Origin: Diphasiastrum complanatum
Lineage: Eukaryota > Streptophyta > Lycopodiopsida > Lycopodiales > Lycopodiaceae
NCBI GenBank assembly: GCA_029204225.1
Contig: MU832653.1
Coordinates: 1-64,000, forward strand
DNA: 64,000 bases
Direction: 5' to 3'
Position numbers and translations under genes: made by a program. Shown one piece after another: positions 33,238 to 45,400 of the stretch (the stretch's first letter is position 1; every line of letters begins with the position of its first letter). The notes under the pieces are model-generated. The model was not told where the DNA came from. It searched no databases and saw nothing but the letters and a program-made list of their open reading frames with translations.

Positions 33238-36200
33238 TTGGAAATTAAGCCCACAGCTGTCTCCTTGAAATCACAAACTCAAATAGCCAATTTATTTGAA
33301 AAACGTCTACAACGGGCTTCTGGCTGATCTCCAGCAAAGGGTAACCAATTCTGTCATGATTTCAAAGTTCAGATGTTAAGTTTAATAACTTGAAGTCATT
33401 GAAGACGTGGCCATCTTCAAGGACTTCCGCAAACTTGCATTTAGAACAAGTATGTAGAAATACATTACTTTCAAGACAGTCTGCAGAAATGAATTATGTT
33501 CGAGACAGCTTTGCGACAGTCCAAGTTCAACTATTTTTAACACCCTCGATTTTTTCGCAAAATGTTCGCGACAGTTCATAAGTTCAAATATTTTTTTAAC
33601 ACCTTCAACTTTGTTCACGAAAAGTTCGCGAAGAGAGAGAAAATTCCAGAAGGTCATCTGTTTTTTTTATGTTGAACTGTTTTAAAGACACATTCACCTT
33701 TTTAAGGACACCTTTGTCTTTTAAAGGGCACCTTCGCCTTTTTTGCAAAATCCCGAAGAGAGAGAACAATGTCGAAGGTCATCTACTTTGAACGAGGAAC
33801 GTTCCCAGCCGCTTCCCAAATTTGCGAAGTGAGAGAAAGCCACTTCCCTTATAAAGCGAAGTGAGAGAATTTGCAATGCCCTCGTCCACGTCAACATTTC
33901 CTATGGGTTGACAGTATACACTATGTACAGTTGTCACAAAAGCCATATACTTCCAAGTACAACGACTTATCTAATTAGGTGACAATCATTTATTGTAGTT
34001 AATACACGGATGAAATCTATAAATAGATCATCCAAGCCAGATTGTTGGTTGCTCCGTCCATGAGACGCAAAATTTGAGCCTCCCAATTGTGTCGTCAATT
34101 TTTGGTTGTAATTGCTATTTGTATTGTGCTTCAGTGTAATATAGCAGTAGCACATTTTTATCTGTGTACAACGTAGCTGAATGCTTGTTGTGATTGAATG
34201 CACTTTCATTGCTGTTTGATCATGCTTGTTTACTCACTCTGATCAGAACACGGACGTCTACGACTCCTCAGTTTCTGATCAGACAATGGCTATCTTTGAC
34301 GCCTGTGTGAAGAATTGCCAAAAATTGGCAAATCTAGCTTGATCAAAAACCATGTAGAATAGTGTAAATTGTGTACACAAGTGGGTCCCACACATGTGAG
34401 GCCATGATGCCACATGGGAAACCCATCCTAATGTAGGTTAGGTCAAGTCAAAAGAGTTGGTCATGTCTATTTGGTGGTCATCCCTACTTTATAGGACCTA
34501 CACCTAAGTTTAAGGTGAAAATTTGACCAACTAGCTACCTACCAAGCATAACTCTAGGAAATATACTAGGGTTTCATTTTAGGTCAAGGAGAGTGAGTTA
34601 ACTTCCTTATTACATGCTGGAAATCCACCTAACTTCAAGAAGGAAGTCGAATTTGCTATGTATTCCCTCTCTCCATAGTGAGAAGATAGAAAATTTTTGG
34701 AGCTCATTGGCAATCTCAAGCTAGTTCACTATGTACATTGAGTTTTTGTGATCCAAATGAAACCAAATCAATTTCTACTTGTTTCTTAGGTTGAAGGCCG
34801 TACTACAGCCTGTAGTACACACGTGTGGGCTCGGATTTCAATGTTTATCAATGCTTTTGATTGTTAATGCTTGTTGTTTGTTAAATTGCCAATCTAGATC
34901 AACTTTTTTGTGTCTAATTTTTTGATAGATTGTTAAGCAAGCATCCAATCACTCTTGTGGATCTTTTGTAGATCCATTTATGGTCCTAAAGTACAGTACT
35001 TTCATAGCCTGAGGAACTCGTGATATCATACTGCTCTTCCATTTATTTCAGAACTATACTTCACATTGAATCTGATTTCAATGGATATACCAATCATAGA
35101 TCCAAGAGCAAGTACATGGATATACCAATCATATGCTAATGACATGCTATCTAATGGAAAATCAGAAAAGTCTAGAATATTGTACACACTTTTGGGCACT
35201 CCCACATGTGTGAAAATCAACAAAGACAACATTTTAAAGAGGGCGATTTCACACACATGGGAATCCCTCCCAAAAGGGCTCGGAAAGGTCAAGTCATAGA
35301 TCAATAGAGAAAAACCTTAGAGGTGGCAAGAGTTAGGATTTATGGATAAACTTTTGCAAAGACTAACGTTTTGAGAGAGGCCTATTTCACACACATGGGA
35401 GGCCAATGGTGACACTGAGTCACACTTACCCCTCCTTCATTGCCCCCATCTCTTCACCTCTCTTTATCTAATCCCACACTTAAACGTGCATAGTGGACCT
35501 TCATTCACTCTCCTCGTCCTATAGCAACAATTTTCTCAAAGCAACTTAAAGGTATGTGTTCTCCCACTTAAAACATACTTAAATTTAAACATCTCATGAA
35601 AAATAGGGACTACTACAATGGAGATGCCGAGGAGTAATGTCTAGCATGTTTACTTACCCCAAGTGAGCATTGTTTCATGCCAACTCATCTGCCACATTGG
35701 AGCCCTTACGGCCCTTATTTTCCTATGTGAAATGGGATAACGGCCTTATTATTTTTTCTCTTCAATGAACTATTTTTTTTTTTTGACAAATAGACATTCA
35801 TGCATTTGTGAAAACACCATGACAATAAGAGAGCATAGAATAGAACAGCAATCTAAAAGAAGGTGGAAGGCTGAGCAATCTAAAGGAAGGGCTGAGCAGA
35901 ATTGGAAAGAAGGATCATTCCAAGCTTCTCGGACAGAACCCACATTGAGGGCTGGAAGGAAGCCTATGGGAGGTTTTCTCAAAGCAGCTTAAAGGTATGG
36001 AACACCTCCTCACCTTCTTTTCTTGAGAGTTGGTTCACAAATGTGCATCTATATCCCTATAATCTAGTTTATGGTGATTGATATCATATACTTGTAACAT
36101 CTACAACTTCAAGCTTAGTGGTTACTCAAGCATTCAACTAGTAGCATTGAGGGCTCGTGTGTTTGAATGAAGCCTAGATTTGTTGATTTAATCTAGTTGG

Positions 36201-36828
36201 AAGATTCATTGCAGCCTTATTTCCAGCCTGGTTTTGCAACCCTGATTTCAAAAAATTAACAGCTGAGAAGCATGAAGAAAAAACTTGCTAAGGAAATTTT
36301 GTTACCACTCAGCATCTCAACCATTGCTATTGAATTAGCATTAGTAATGAGCTGAATCATTCCTACCTCTGCCCTTGAAAGCAGAGTTAAATCATAAGCA
36401 CGTTTTCTTCTTCGTTGCAATTGCAGCAAGGTGGCCCTAACATTGAAGGGAAAAAATGGTTAGCTGGTCTAAAGGCAGTCAGCATGAAGATAACTGAGAC
36501 TAAATTTTTATACAAATGCATGACACTTCAGAAAATGATCTTTAATATTGCTCACTCTAACTGCACTTGAAGATTGATAAGTATTCTTGATATATTGGAT
36601 GTCAGAAGTATAATCATGTATGCCCTTGATTATGCTCATGTTTCAAGAGCGATAGAGTGAGCTCTTGACAGTCCAAAAACATATGGCAATCGACCCAAGC
36701 ATATATAGGCATGACTAGTGCTGCACCAGCAGCCATTTCACCTGGTTGCATCAGTAGCAATGCAGCGGCTGAATGCGATCTGCTTTTATTTTATTGTTTC
36801 AATGTGATTTTGGGACACCTCTTTTACT
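33238..36828. other. No recognised gene; possible LTR in the left part
   Basis: 33.24-34.32 kb has LTR-like features (TATAAATAG at 34018-34027) and is bracketed by a short AAGAATT repeat, but it lacks a TG...CA edge or a partner, so it is not called. 34.3-36.8 kb shows no coding similarity. Confidence 0.35.
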
Positions 36829-37031
36829 CCCATCAGCACTGATGGGTTTGGGCAGGTGGTCCATAAAAAAATTTGGACCACCAGCAAACAGCCATCATGG
36901 CTGATTGGGGTGGGCAAGTGCTTCATAGTTCAGCTTTGCTTGATTGACCACCTACTCAGGCCCATCAGCACTGATGGGGGTGGGCAGGTGGTTCATATAT
37001 CAATTTTTTATGAATCATCTCCTACTCGGTG
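36829..37031. repeat. Three tandem hairpin units, 62-70 bp
   Basis: Units begin at 36829, 36891 and 36961. Units 1 and 3 start with the perfect palindrome CCCATCAG-CA-CTGATGGG; unit 2 has a changed version (GCCATCATGGC). Each continues with GGGCA(A)GTG and a second inverted repeat, for example GGTGGTCCA...TGGACCACC in unit 1. Confidence 0.85.
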
Positions 37032-39360
37032 GTAAGCCATTATGCAAATCACTTTAAAACACATCAAGTTCAACATAAGTTTTACTTAATCTATGTCAAG
37101 TTGATGTAGCTTTCACGTGGCAAACTCCTAAACATCGAAGAACCGGTTAACTTGAAAGACTGGGTTATTCATGATTATCAACAAAGTAGTCAAAATTTGG
37201 AATGCACCTTTTCATAGTAACCCTAAGCTTGTGTTACCAAAAAAATCATGGTTAGAATAGGAGCATAGAGTGCTAGATGTAATAGGAAAATAACCACTAC
37301 TCTATGCTCCATCAAAGTGCTTAAAAAGCAATGTTTTTCAATCTCCCAGGACCCAAAGTAACACTCATTAGAAATTTTTTCAAAGAAACAGGCTCAAGGA
37401 AGACATTTGGTCGAAACTCTGGAGCTTTCCAGAATGCTCCTTATGTACACGTTCATGGACACTTATTCTGTACAGTGTGGAAAGGCATAATTAATTATGG
37501 TACAAATTGGACAAGCTTAATGGAATGTTTCAGATAGAAAAATTTGTGTCCATCAAGTCCACATAAGGAAGATTTGAAGGATAAAAATAGAACCCTCTGT
37601 AGCAATAATAGAACTACATAAGCACCATTTTCCAACTATAACAAACCGCTATCTTTTTTTTACAAGTGGAATGTGTATTAGTACGAGCAATAACCGGCAT
37701 TTAAAACAAGAAAAGCAGTTTCTTGACATTGTGACAAGGTCAAGCATGTCCTCTGCCAAAAAATGACTCAATCCGAAGTACATGCCATTGTAATGATCAT
37801 GTAGTTCATAGTTGCTTTTGGTGCTAGTACGCCAAATAGAGCAGCAGAAAGATAATCAACAGCACTGTCAAGTTTGACTAGTTGCTTGGAAGAACTTTAA
37901 TAAGCACATTGGCTGCAACGAATCAAACAGCTTCACTCCATATTCAGTTGCAACATTCAGAAGCACAGGATTACATGTTCAGTAGCCCAGTCACTGAAAC
38001 CATTAGCAACACTGAAATCTGCATTAGTTAGTAAAAAGTTACAGGTACAAAATTTTCTGCAGCTAGAACTTTGTGGCTTTGCACCTCGATAGATGTCCGC
38101 TGGCTCTTTCACATATATCTTGTGTATGACTACATGTCTTATTCCAGAAACCATATCTCAATGCATTACTTTATACATCCAAGTCCTCCAGCAGAATAGG
38201 TGATCCAAAAGGTGAGCATGATAGAAAATGTGCACTATCTAGGAAAAGGCCGGTATCACTGTAATTGAGGATGAGTATGCAACAAGTTACTCCTTAGTCA
38301 TGTTAAAGTAAAGCCAATGGAATTGCTATTGTCAGTGTTGAGGAACTCAGGAATGGAGAGTCTGTTGTGACCAGTACAGGGATGGCCATCAGATAAGGAA
38401 AAAGATGAAAAGTAGCAGATTTGATAGACGAATCTAGCAACTTTCTCCCTATTTAAAGATTAATATTAGGAAATGCTCAAAAATAACATTGTGAATAGAA
38501 ACGGCAATATTCATCAAAATGCCTTGAGGCTGGAGCTGCAGCCTGCATCAGATATCAACATGAGCACACTTCAACCTTAAAATATCTACATGTGAACTAG
38601 CCAAAAACACTCAAAGGTGTCAAGACATGAGTTACCCATTTCAACATATTATAAATTATAATGTTCACTGTTGAGTGACTTGAAGTCCACATATAGCATC
38701 CTACTCTTGGAAAACATCTCTTCCAGTCCTATCCCTTACAATGCAAAAACAATCAATGAAGTTCAAGTAAGTAATGCATTTATTACCTATACACAATCTT
38801 CTTTCCAACCAAGGAATACAATCTGGCATATCAACATTCCTGCTTGAATACAAATTGATTGTGATTCTTCCAGTCACTGACGATAATTATGCCATGAAAG
38901 TCCATACAAATACACCACGAATTCTTGCCAGGTAAATTTCAAACCAATAAATGCCTGGACTTGTACACCAGCCAAGAATTATAAGTCATGAGAATTCAAA
39001 AGCCGCTCTAATTTCTCTCCAGCAATCATACAGTGTCTATTGCTCAATGATTGGCTCCTAATCACTTCAAAAGTTTATAGTCTACGCAAAATCTTTGACT
39101 TTGGCTGTTATCTTCATGGTTTTCTAGTGACAGAGCCCTGCAAAGGTAGAAAGAAACAAAGCCTCGAAAGACTTTTCACCAAGTAATGTCCTGAAAAATC
39201 AGGATTTAACTGGCCTCATAGAGACCATTGGAAACAGTCAAGATCGTAGCAAAGCATGTTCTATTCCACGAACCCACATAATACAAAGTTACACTCTCAT
39301 TTTTTTTAAAGAATGTTCAAATTCGAAGAAGAACGCAGTAGTATTGACTCTAAAAGTTGG
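37032..39360. other. 3' flank of the LSD1-like gene; no other gene seen
   Basis: This stretch lies downstream of the LSD1-like stop codon and presumably includes its 3' untranslated region. A minus-strand AATAAA occurs near 38780, but the polyadenylation site cannot be fixed. No other coding region was recognised. Confidence 0.4.
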
Positions 39361-39402
39361 TCACTTCTTTCCTGTTGTAACACCAACCGCAACATTACTC
39401 AC
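39361..39402 (-). CDS. LSD1: LSD1-like exon 7 (C-terminus and stop)
   Basis: After acceptor TTACAG, GTG AGT AAT... encodes [13 protein letters not shown] and TGA at 39361-39363. This is the conserved C-terminal tail of LSD1 proteins. Confidence 0.93.
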   Translation of the reverse strand: MSNVAVGVTTGKK

Positions 39403-42400
39403 CTGTAATTTGCAATAAGAAGGTTAATTCTTGTAGCAAGATTCTGGTAATGATTGACTTCAAAACAAAATTTTCTTACAGACTGAATTTCACAAGAATG
39501 TGAGCATACAGCATAAATTCTTTCATAGAATAGCTGCACAACATAAGATTCTAGAGGGACATGTTTACCAGCTTGCCACTTTCATCCAAAGTCATAGGAT
39601 TCTCCACAACAACCGTCTGGGTCTGTGGCCTAGGTGACGGCTGCATGTGTTCACACTTCAACTTAAAGGGTACAGGAGGTCATCAAAATAATTACAAAAG
39701 GAACCATACTCATATGAAAACATGTGATCTCTAGTACCCAGGTTCACCTAACAAACCAGACTGAAAATGGCATCATCTCCTGGACAATTATTTCCTATGC
39801 TCCGATACATAATATTCATGTCTTGAAATTAGAACATTAGTACTGTGCTACAAGCTAACTGGAATTTATGGGGTACTGCCCTACTTATTGAAAGCTAAGA
39901 GCAACCCAAAGAAAAGCCTGGAAACTGAATGACCACTGAAACTAATACTTCTTGCATACAAATGAGTATTCACTTCTTTAAAAAACTTTTTCCGAGCGTT
40001 TTAACGGCACAGAAACTATGTACAATAAGAGAATCAAAGGGAAGACGAACCACAGGAACTGGAGGAGCCTGAGGCCGAGGTACAAAAGGCGGCCTTTGCA
40101 TAGGTAGATGTGTACTCATACTGCTCATCTGCTAACCACAAACATTTCAATCATGCTCGAGTGAAATAGAAAAGTATCAGTTAGATTTTAGCAAGAATGA
40201 ATTAACTGTTATTACAACTAGTTCTCCATTCACTACAAGACAAATGATACGTGAAGCAAAGGCTGTGAGATGGTGAACCCATCTATTCCTGCTGCCACAA
40301 TGTACAGTAATAGTACCTAGTCAGGATTTACAAGTTAAAATTACATGTTTGTTTTAGTTAGCTGGAATAACTACAGGTAGGAGAATCATAGCCATATATG
40401 AAACGGATTAAATGCACCATACTAATACCACCAAACGATGACAAATAGGCACCAAACAAGCTTGTGAAATTGGAGAAGTGTTTTAATTCCACTCCACCAC
40501 ACATATGGGCATACAAGAACTGGAAAGGTCACATTTTGCAATACACAGGCCCCCAATGCACAGAGAGAAGACTCTCAACCATAGAAGTTGCAGTTCCTAG
40601 AAACTTGATAGAAAGGTGAGTCCCATTTTTTTGTTTCGGGCCAAAGGAGAATTCAGCCCTCATTAACACAACCTTTTAGAGATGACCTCAAAACTTGTTG
40701 ACATTTTGGCTGATTTTCCAGCCAGGTGGAAAGTTTCCTCAACAAAAAATGCTCCGCACATATGCTTTCAAGCTTACAAACCAGGTCACTCACAATCTTT
40801 TAATACAACCTAGACTCCCTTAAAGCATCCGCAGACAAAAACATTTGACCCAAATTTTTCACATTTATCATCATGCAGAAACTTCAATTGGACATTCAAT
40901 TTTCTTGTCCCTTAATGCCTAAATTTTTTGTCTCTAACTGCAGATGTTTTGGTAAGCCCAGATCAGTAATGAGTTTAGCACCATTTTAGAATGTTATTAA
41001 CAACTGCATGCATTTCTAATGCATTTGACAAAACAATTTGATTCTTAAGGAATTACTGTCCCTTGAACAAGCTGTAGCCATATTTCATGTTTTTCAGTGA
41101 TTAATCTAACCTATCTAAAGCAGGTGCCATTTTATGTTTCATCTGAGTATGACATTGGTATATGATACCTGATAAAATTCAAGCACTGAATATTCTTCGA
41201 ATTCCTCTCACTAGTAGACTTACAAAAGGTGATCGTTCTAATAGGAGAATAACAATTGTTTATAGTGTAAAAAGTTTGTTAATATTCCAGACAATATATG
41301 CATGGTTTAGAAGCCTAAAAAGGAAAAGTACAAGTGAGCTTAAGGAGTTGAGAAGAGCTTGGACACTCGAACTCTTCAGATTCTAACTCATATTAATTAG
41401 ATCAGATTTAGACAAAAATAACTAGCTCATAGCTAAGCTTAAGTGAAAATTGTTGTTGTACCCATCCTTTGAACAGGTAAAAAACGTTTGTGCAGTACTA
41501 TAAAGGGGTACATTTTGAAATCTTTTGTGACACATCAACAAGAAAATCAAAAAATATAACAGCTCACAATATCAAAAAGCTCAATGATCCTTTCCTACTT
41601 TAAAAAGTTAAATACTTGTCATAGATTCTTCAGAACACCTTTCCAAAGACAAATACAATGACATTTGTCACAAGTTTCAGCAGAAGTGGTTGTTTTCCAG
41701 AACAATACGATTTTGGCCCAGCACTCCAAGAGACACTTAGAGCAGCGTTCAGTCATCTATTTGTACAGTTAAATTATCTAACAATGTCAACACCTAAAAG
41801 CAGAAAAACGATTAATAAACAACAATCCCTTTTCAAAGAATTGAAACCACAAAACTGCCAATTGCCACATACAGGAATAGATGTTACAAACTGACAGACA
41901 GCACATCTAACGGAATGTGCTCCGTAGCCATATGCAAGAGTCGTGTTACAGCCCCCGCAGTTGACATATGCCATCTGATTTGCTGTTCAATTTGACAGGC
42001 AAAAATAACTTAGCCTCAATATGCACTTGATCAAAATAACAAGATTATGGCACTGAAAATCAGCGTAGCTTCAAAGCTGATTATCTGTGACTCAGAAAAA
42101 ACCCTTTCTAAGGTTTTTGTAAGTACCTAGACAATCATTAAAACTTCCACCAAATGGCACCACAGACAAGTTATGTGGAAAAAAATTCCTCATTGAGAAC
42201 AAGCCTCAACTTCAAAAGGTAAAATAGAAAAAAAAAATGCCAGCAGACATACCATCCATGGCGAGGTTGACAGTATGACAACATGTACATTGGACAGTCG
42301 TGGCTCCTCTAAGATACATTAACATTGTGCGACAGCCTCCACATATTAATTGAGCCATCTCTGTACCTCCTGACGTGCCAGTCAATCAATATCAGAATAT

Positions 42401-45400
42401 GTGATGAATTCCAGGCTCCAGCAAAATGGATGAGATAACCTAATTAAACACAAAATAAGATGAACCCAAACACAAGCCAAACCAGCTCATAAAGAGAGAT
42501 GATAGCAAGAACATACAAACACACACTGACACTCAGCTTCCTTGATCAATTCAGCGCAGACAGGGAGCATTTGACTTTAATTTAGGATATCAGGGATCAA
42601 TGGATAGCAGTTGGTGAAGCAATGTGTACCCCTTATGAAGAGCTTCATGGGTTGTTATTTCATGAAGAAACTGGGAGACATCATCTTGATATGAAGCATT
42701 CTCAGAATATAGGATGGAACACGCTCTAATTGCAGGGAAAAATAAATACAAAAAATTGTGGCCAAAGAAAAATAAAAAGAAAGATGAGAATACTTCATCA
42801 GACTCCAAGAAAGAATTGTGGTAATTTCGGTCACTTTAAGAAGCACCAAGGAAAAGGCTAGCCCACCTTAAGAAGAAGTGTACTATTCAGAAAAATTAAA
42901 ACCAATCTGTTGAAGCAGATGGTTTATCAACTAGTGCAGCCTACCTAAGAAAGAAGGGTATTATTCAAAAAAATTGAAACCAACCTGTTGAAGCAGATGG
43001 ATTATCAGCTAGCGGTCATAATGTAAAGTCCGATCATTGTCTCTTTGGTGCAGTTCAATAAAAGGGAGTCTATGAGGATTGTAGGTTCAAAGACTTAAAT
43101 GCATCTCAGCATGTGTCCAAGCATAGTTGCCCGTTCCGGAACGGCACACGTTCCATTCGAAACTTGGCCAAATTTTTTTTTGAAGAAATACGTAGTGTTT
43201 AACAAAGCAATGGAGATTAAGGAACACAATCAAGATATATATAGCGTGGCTCAGGCAGCGATTGTAGTTCGGTTATATATAACGTGGCTTTTAACAAAGC
43301 AATCGAGATTAAGGAACGGAATCAAGATATATAGCGTGGCTCAGACAACGATTCTAGCTCAGATATATATAATGTGGCAGATAGCGATTCTAGGATCAAC
43401 GTGAGCGGCAGTCAAGGAAGATATCAGAGACGAACAGTGATGGAGGATGTGACAGTAACCGATATAGTGGTGGTGGCCCATTGTGGTCCAAGGGAAACTA
43501 TAGAGATTGAGCTGGTCCTGATGGTCGCCCCAGTTGCTGGCCGTGGAGGTCGCTCATCACATAGCTGTAACTTTCAACAAAGAAATCGAGATTACCTTGA
43601 CAAAGGAATCTGCTTGAACTGTATGTTTTCCAGCATTTCTGATCTCTAGCGTCCCTCAATGCATTATAAAGCATCCCTCAATATATTACAGTACGTTCCG
43701 GAACGTACTGTACAGAATGTACAGTGCATTCCGGCCCAAAAGGGTTGGAATGGGTTTCTAAGTGTCCAAGACAAAACTGGTTTCAAAATCTTAAGGAAAG
43801 TTGTGTAGATCTCAACATCTACATGCGTTATAACTTGCTTCGCCGAGTTCATGGCAAAGGAGAAGTAATGGTGCCTCTGCGTTGAGTCATTAAAGAGGTC
43901 TTCTCTGTACCTGGAATCACTAGAAATCTAATTTCAATCGGTAGAATTGTAGATCAAAAAATGATGGTCGAGTCTAATAGTCATGGATGCACAATAAAGA
44001 GCAAGGTTAAAGTTATTGCTCAAGCGATAAGGAAACGAAGGTTGTTGTTGGACCCTTTCCGTGCCTCCCTAATCGGTCGGATCAAGAGGGCAAAGAAGGG
44101 GTTTTGTGGATCTACTCCGGGTGAGTAGTCGTGTAGTATCGGGCTTCGATCCAATGGGGGGTAAACGACAAAATAGGACTGGGAATCTAGGCTTGCTAAG
44201 GTTGTCAATCTTAGCTTCTTATCTAGGCATCCTTGGCTCTAGATCTTCTCCTCAAGAGGTTGATCTTCTCAAGGGAATTGAACAGTGAAAGAAATCCTAT
44301 CTACGGATCTTAATGATCGCTCCATGATTTTCTTAATGAAATGGAGAGAGAGAGAGAGAGAATTAGAATTAGTATTATTTATTATTAACGTCTTTTGGTA
44401 CCCAAAGGTACATAAGACAAAAGAAAGTACAAAAAGTGATGAGCATTGTCCGCATACGGACTTATTTACTAGTAAAAGAAAAGAACTAGCACATCTATCT
44501 CTCTATCTCTAAGAAGAAGTATCAAAGCTTGACCTCCAGCTTGTGAGGGTACAAAGCAAGAGCTTGACCACCTGCTTTGCGGAGGAGACTAGCTGTGAGC
44601 AAGCTGGAAATAGTGAGTGATAGTAGTTGTGGAGCGTGCTGTAGACTGGCGGGAAGCACGTGAAGATCTAGTGATCCTGGATCTAGCAGAAGTATGTGAG
44701 ACTTTCTGTGTCTTCGATCTCCGAATGGGGACTTCAAAATCCACAACTGAAATATCCTCTCTGTCTTGCTTCTGAAAAAACTGGGTAATATGAGCCTGGT
44801 TGTGATCCATATTTGTGGTAGGTAAAAGTGAAGCTCGCAGAGTATACATCTCTCTCAATAGAAGACCTACACATCTGGAGTCTGGATACTCGAGGAACGA
44901 TCGCAACGTGAGAGGGGTATCTCTGTATAAACAGTGGTATCGCCCTTTGATCGCATAATATATCGGACATCGAAAGATGAAATGAAACTCATCCTCCACC
45001 TCTTGAAGAGAACAAAGCTAACATATCCTCTGAAATCTGGGAGTGTCTGTGTATCTACCCGTCTCGATAGCTAGCTGATGAGAAGAGACTCGAAGCTGTC
45101 CCATATGGTACTCAGACCAAAAGATAATGGTTGTGTAAGATATGCTGTAAGTATAGGAGTACCCGTAGTATCCAACTGTAGTAGATGTGTGCCATAGAAA
45201 TGTATCTTGACCTTATCAGGGTCAGGCTGTGACCATATAGTGCGTATGTAGCTCCGATAAATATGTTGTCTAATATAAGCATGGGTTCCGCTCGGAAGAT
45301 CAAGTACAGATAAGCCCCAAGTCAGAAAAAGGGCTGAGACACTGCTAAACCAAGAATGCTTAGTCCCCTATCCAGCAATGGTGCGTGATGAAGCGAGAGT

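Larger units (their letters stand above)
42780..44050 (+). pseudogene. Copia remnant in intron 2 (gag end and protease-linker pieces)
   Basis: The plus strand shows a decayed zinc-knuckle piece (CGNFGHFKK, about 42815-42845) and, at 43860-44020, [20 protein letters not shown] and [12 protein letters not shown], the segment between Copia protease and pre-integrase. Two internal tandem duplications and many stops occur. It is very old compared with element D. Confidence 0.65.

Noticed and set aside
33238-34320. Possible solo LTR with TATAAATAG and flanking AAGAATT
   Set aside because: Edges do not give TG...CA, and no partner or PBS/PPT adjoins it.
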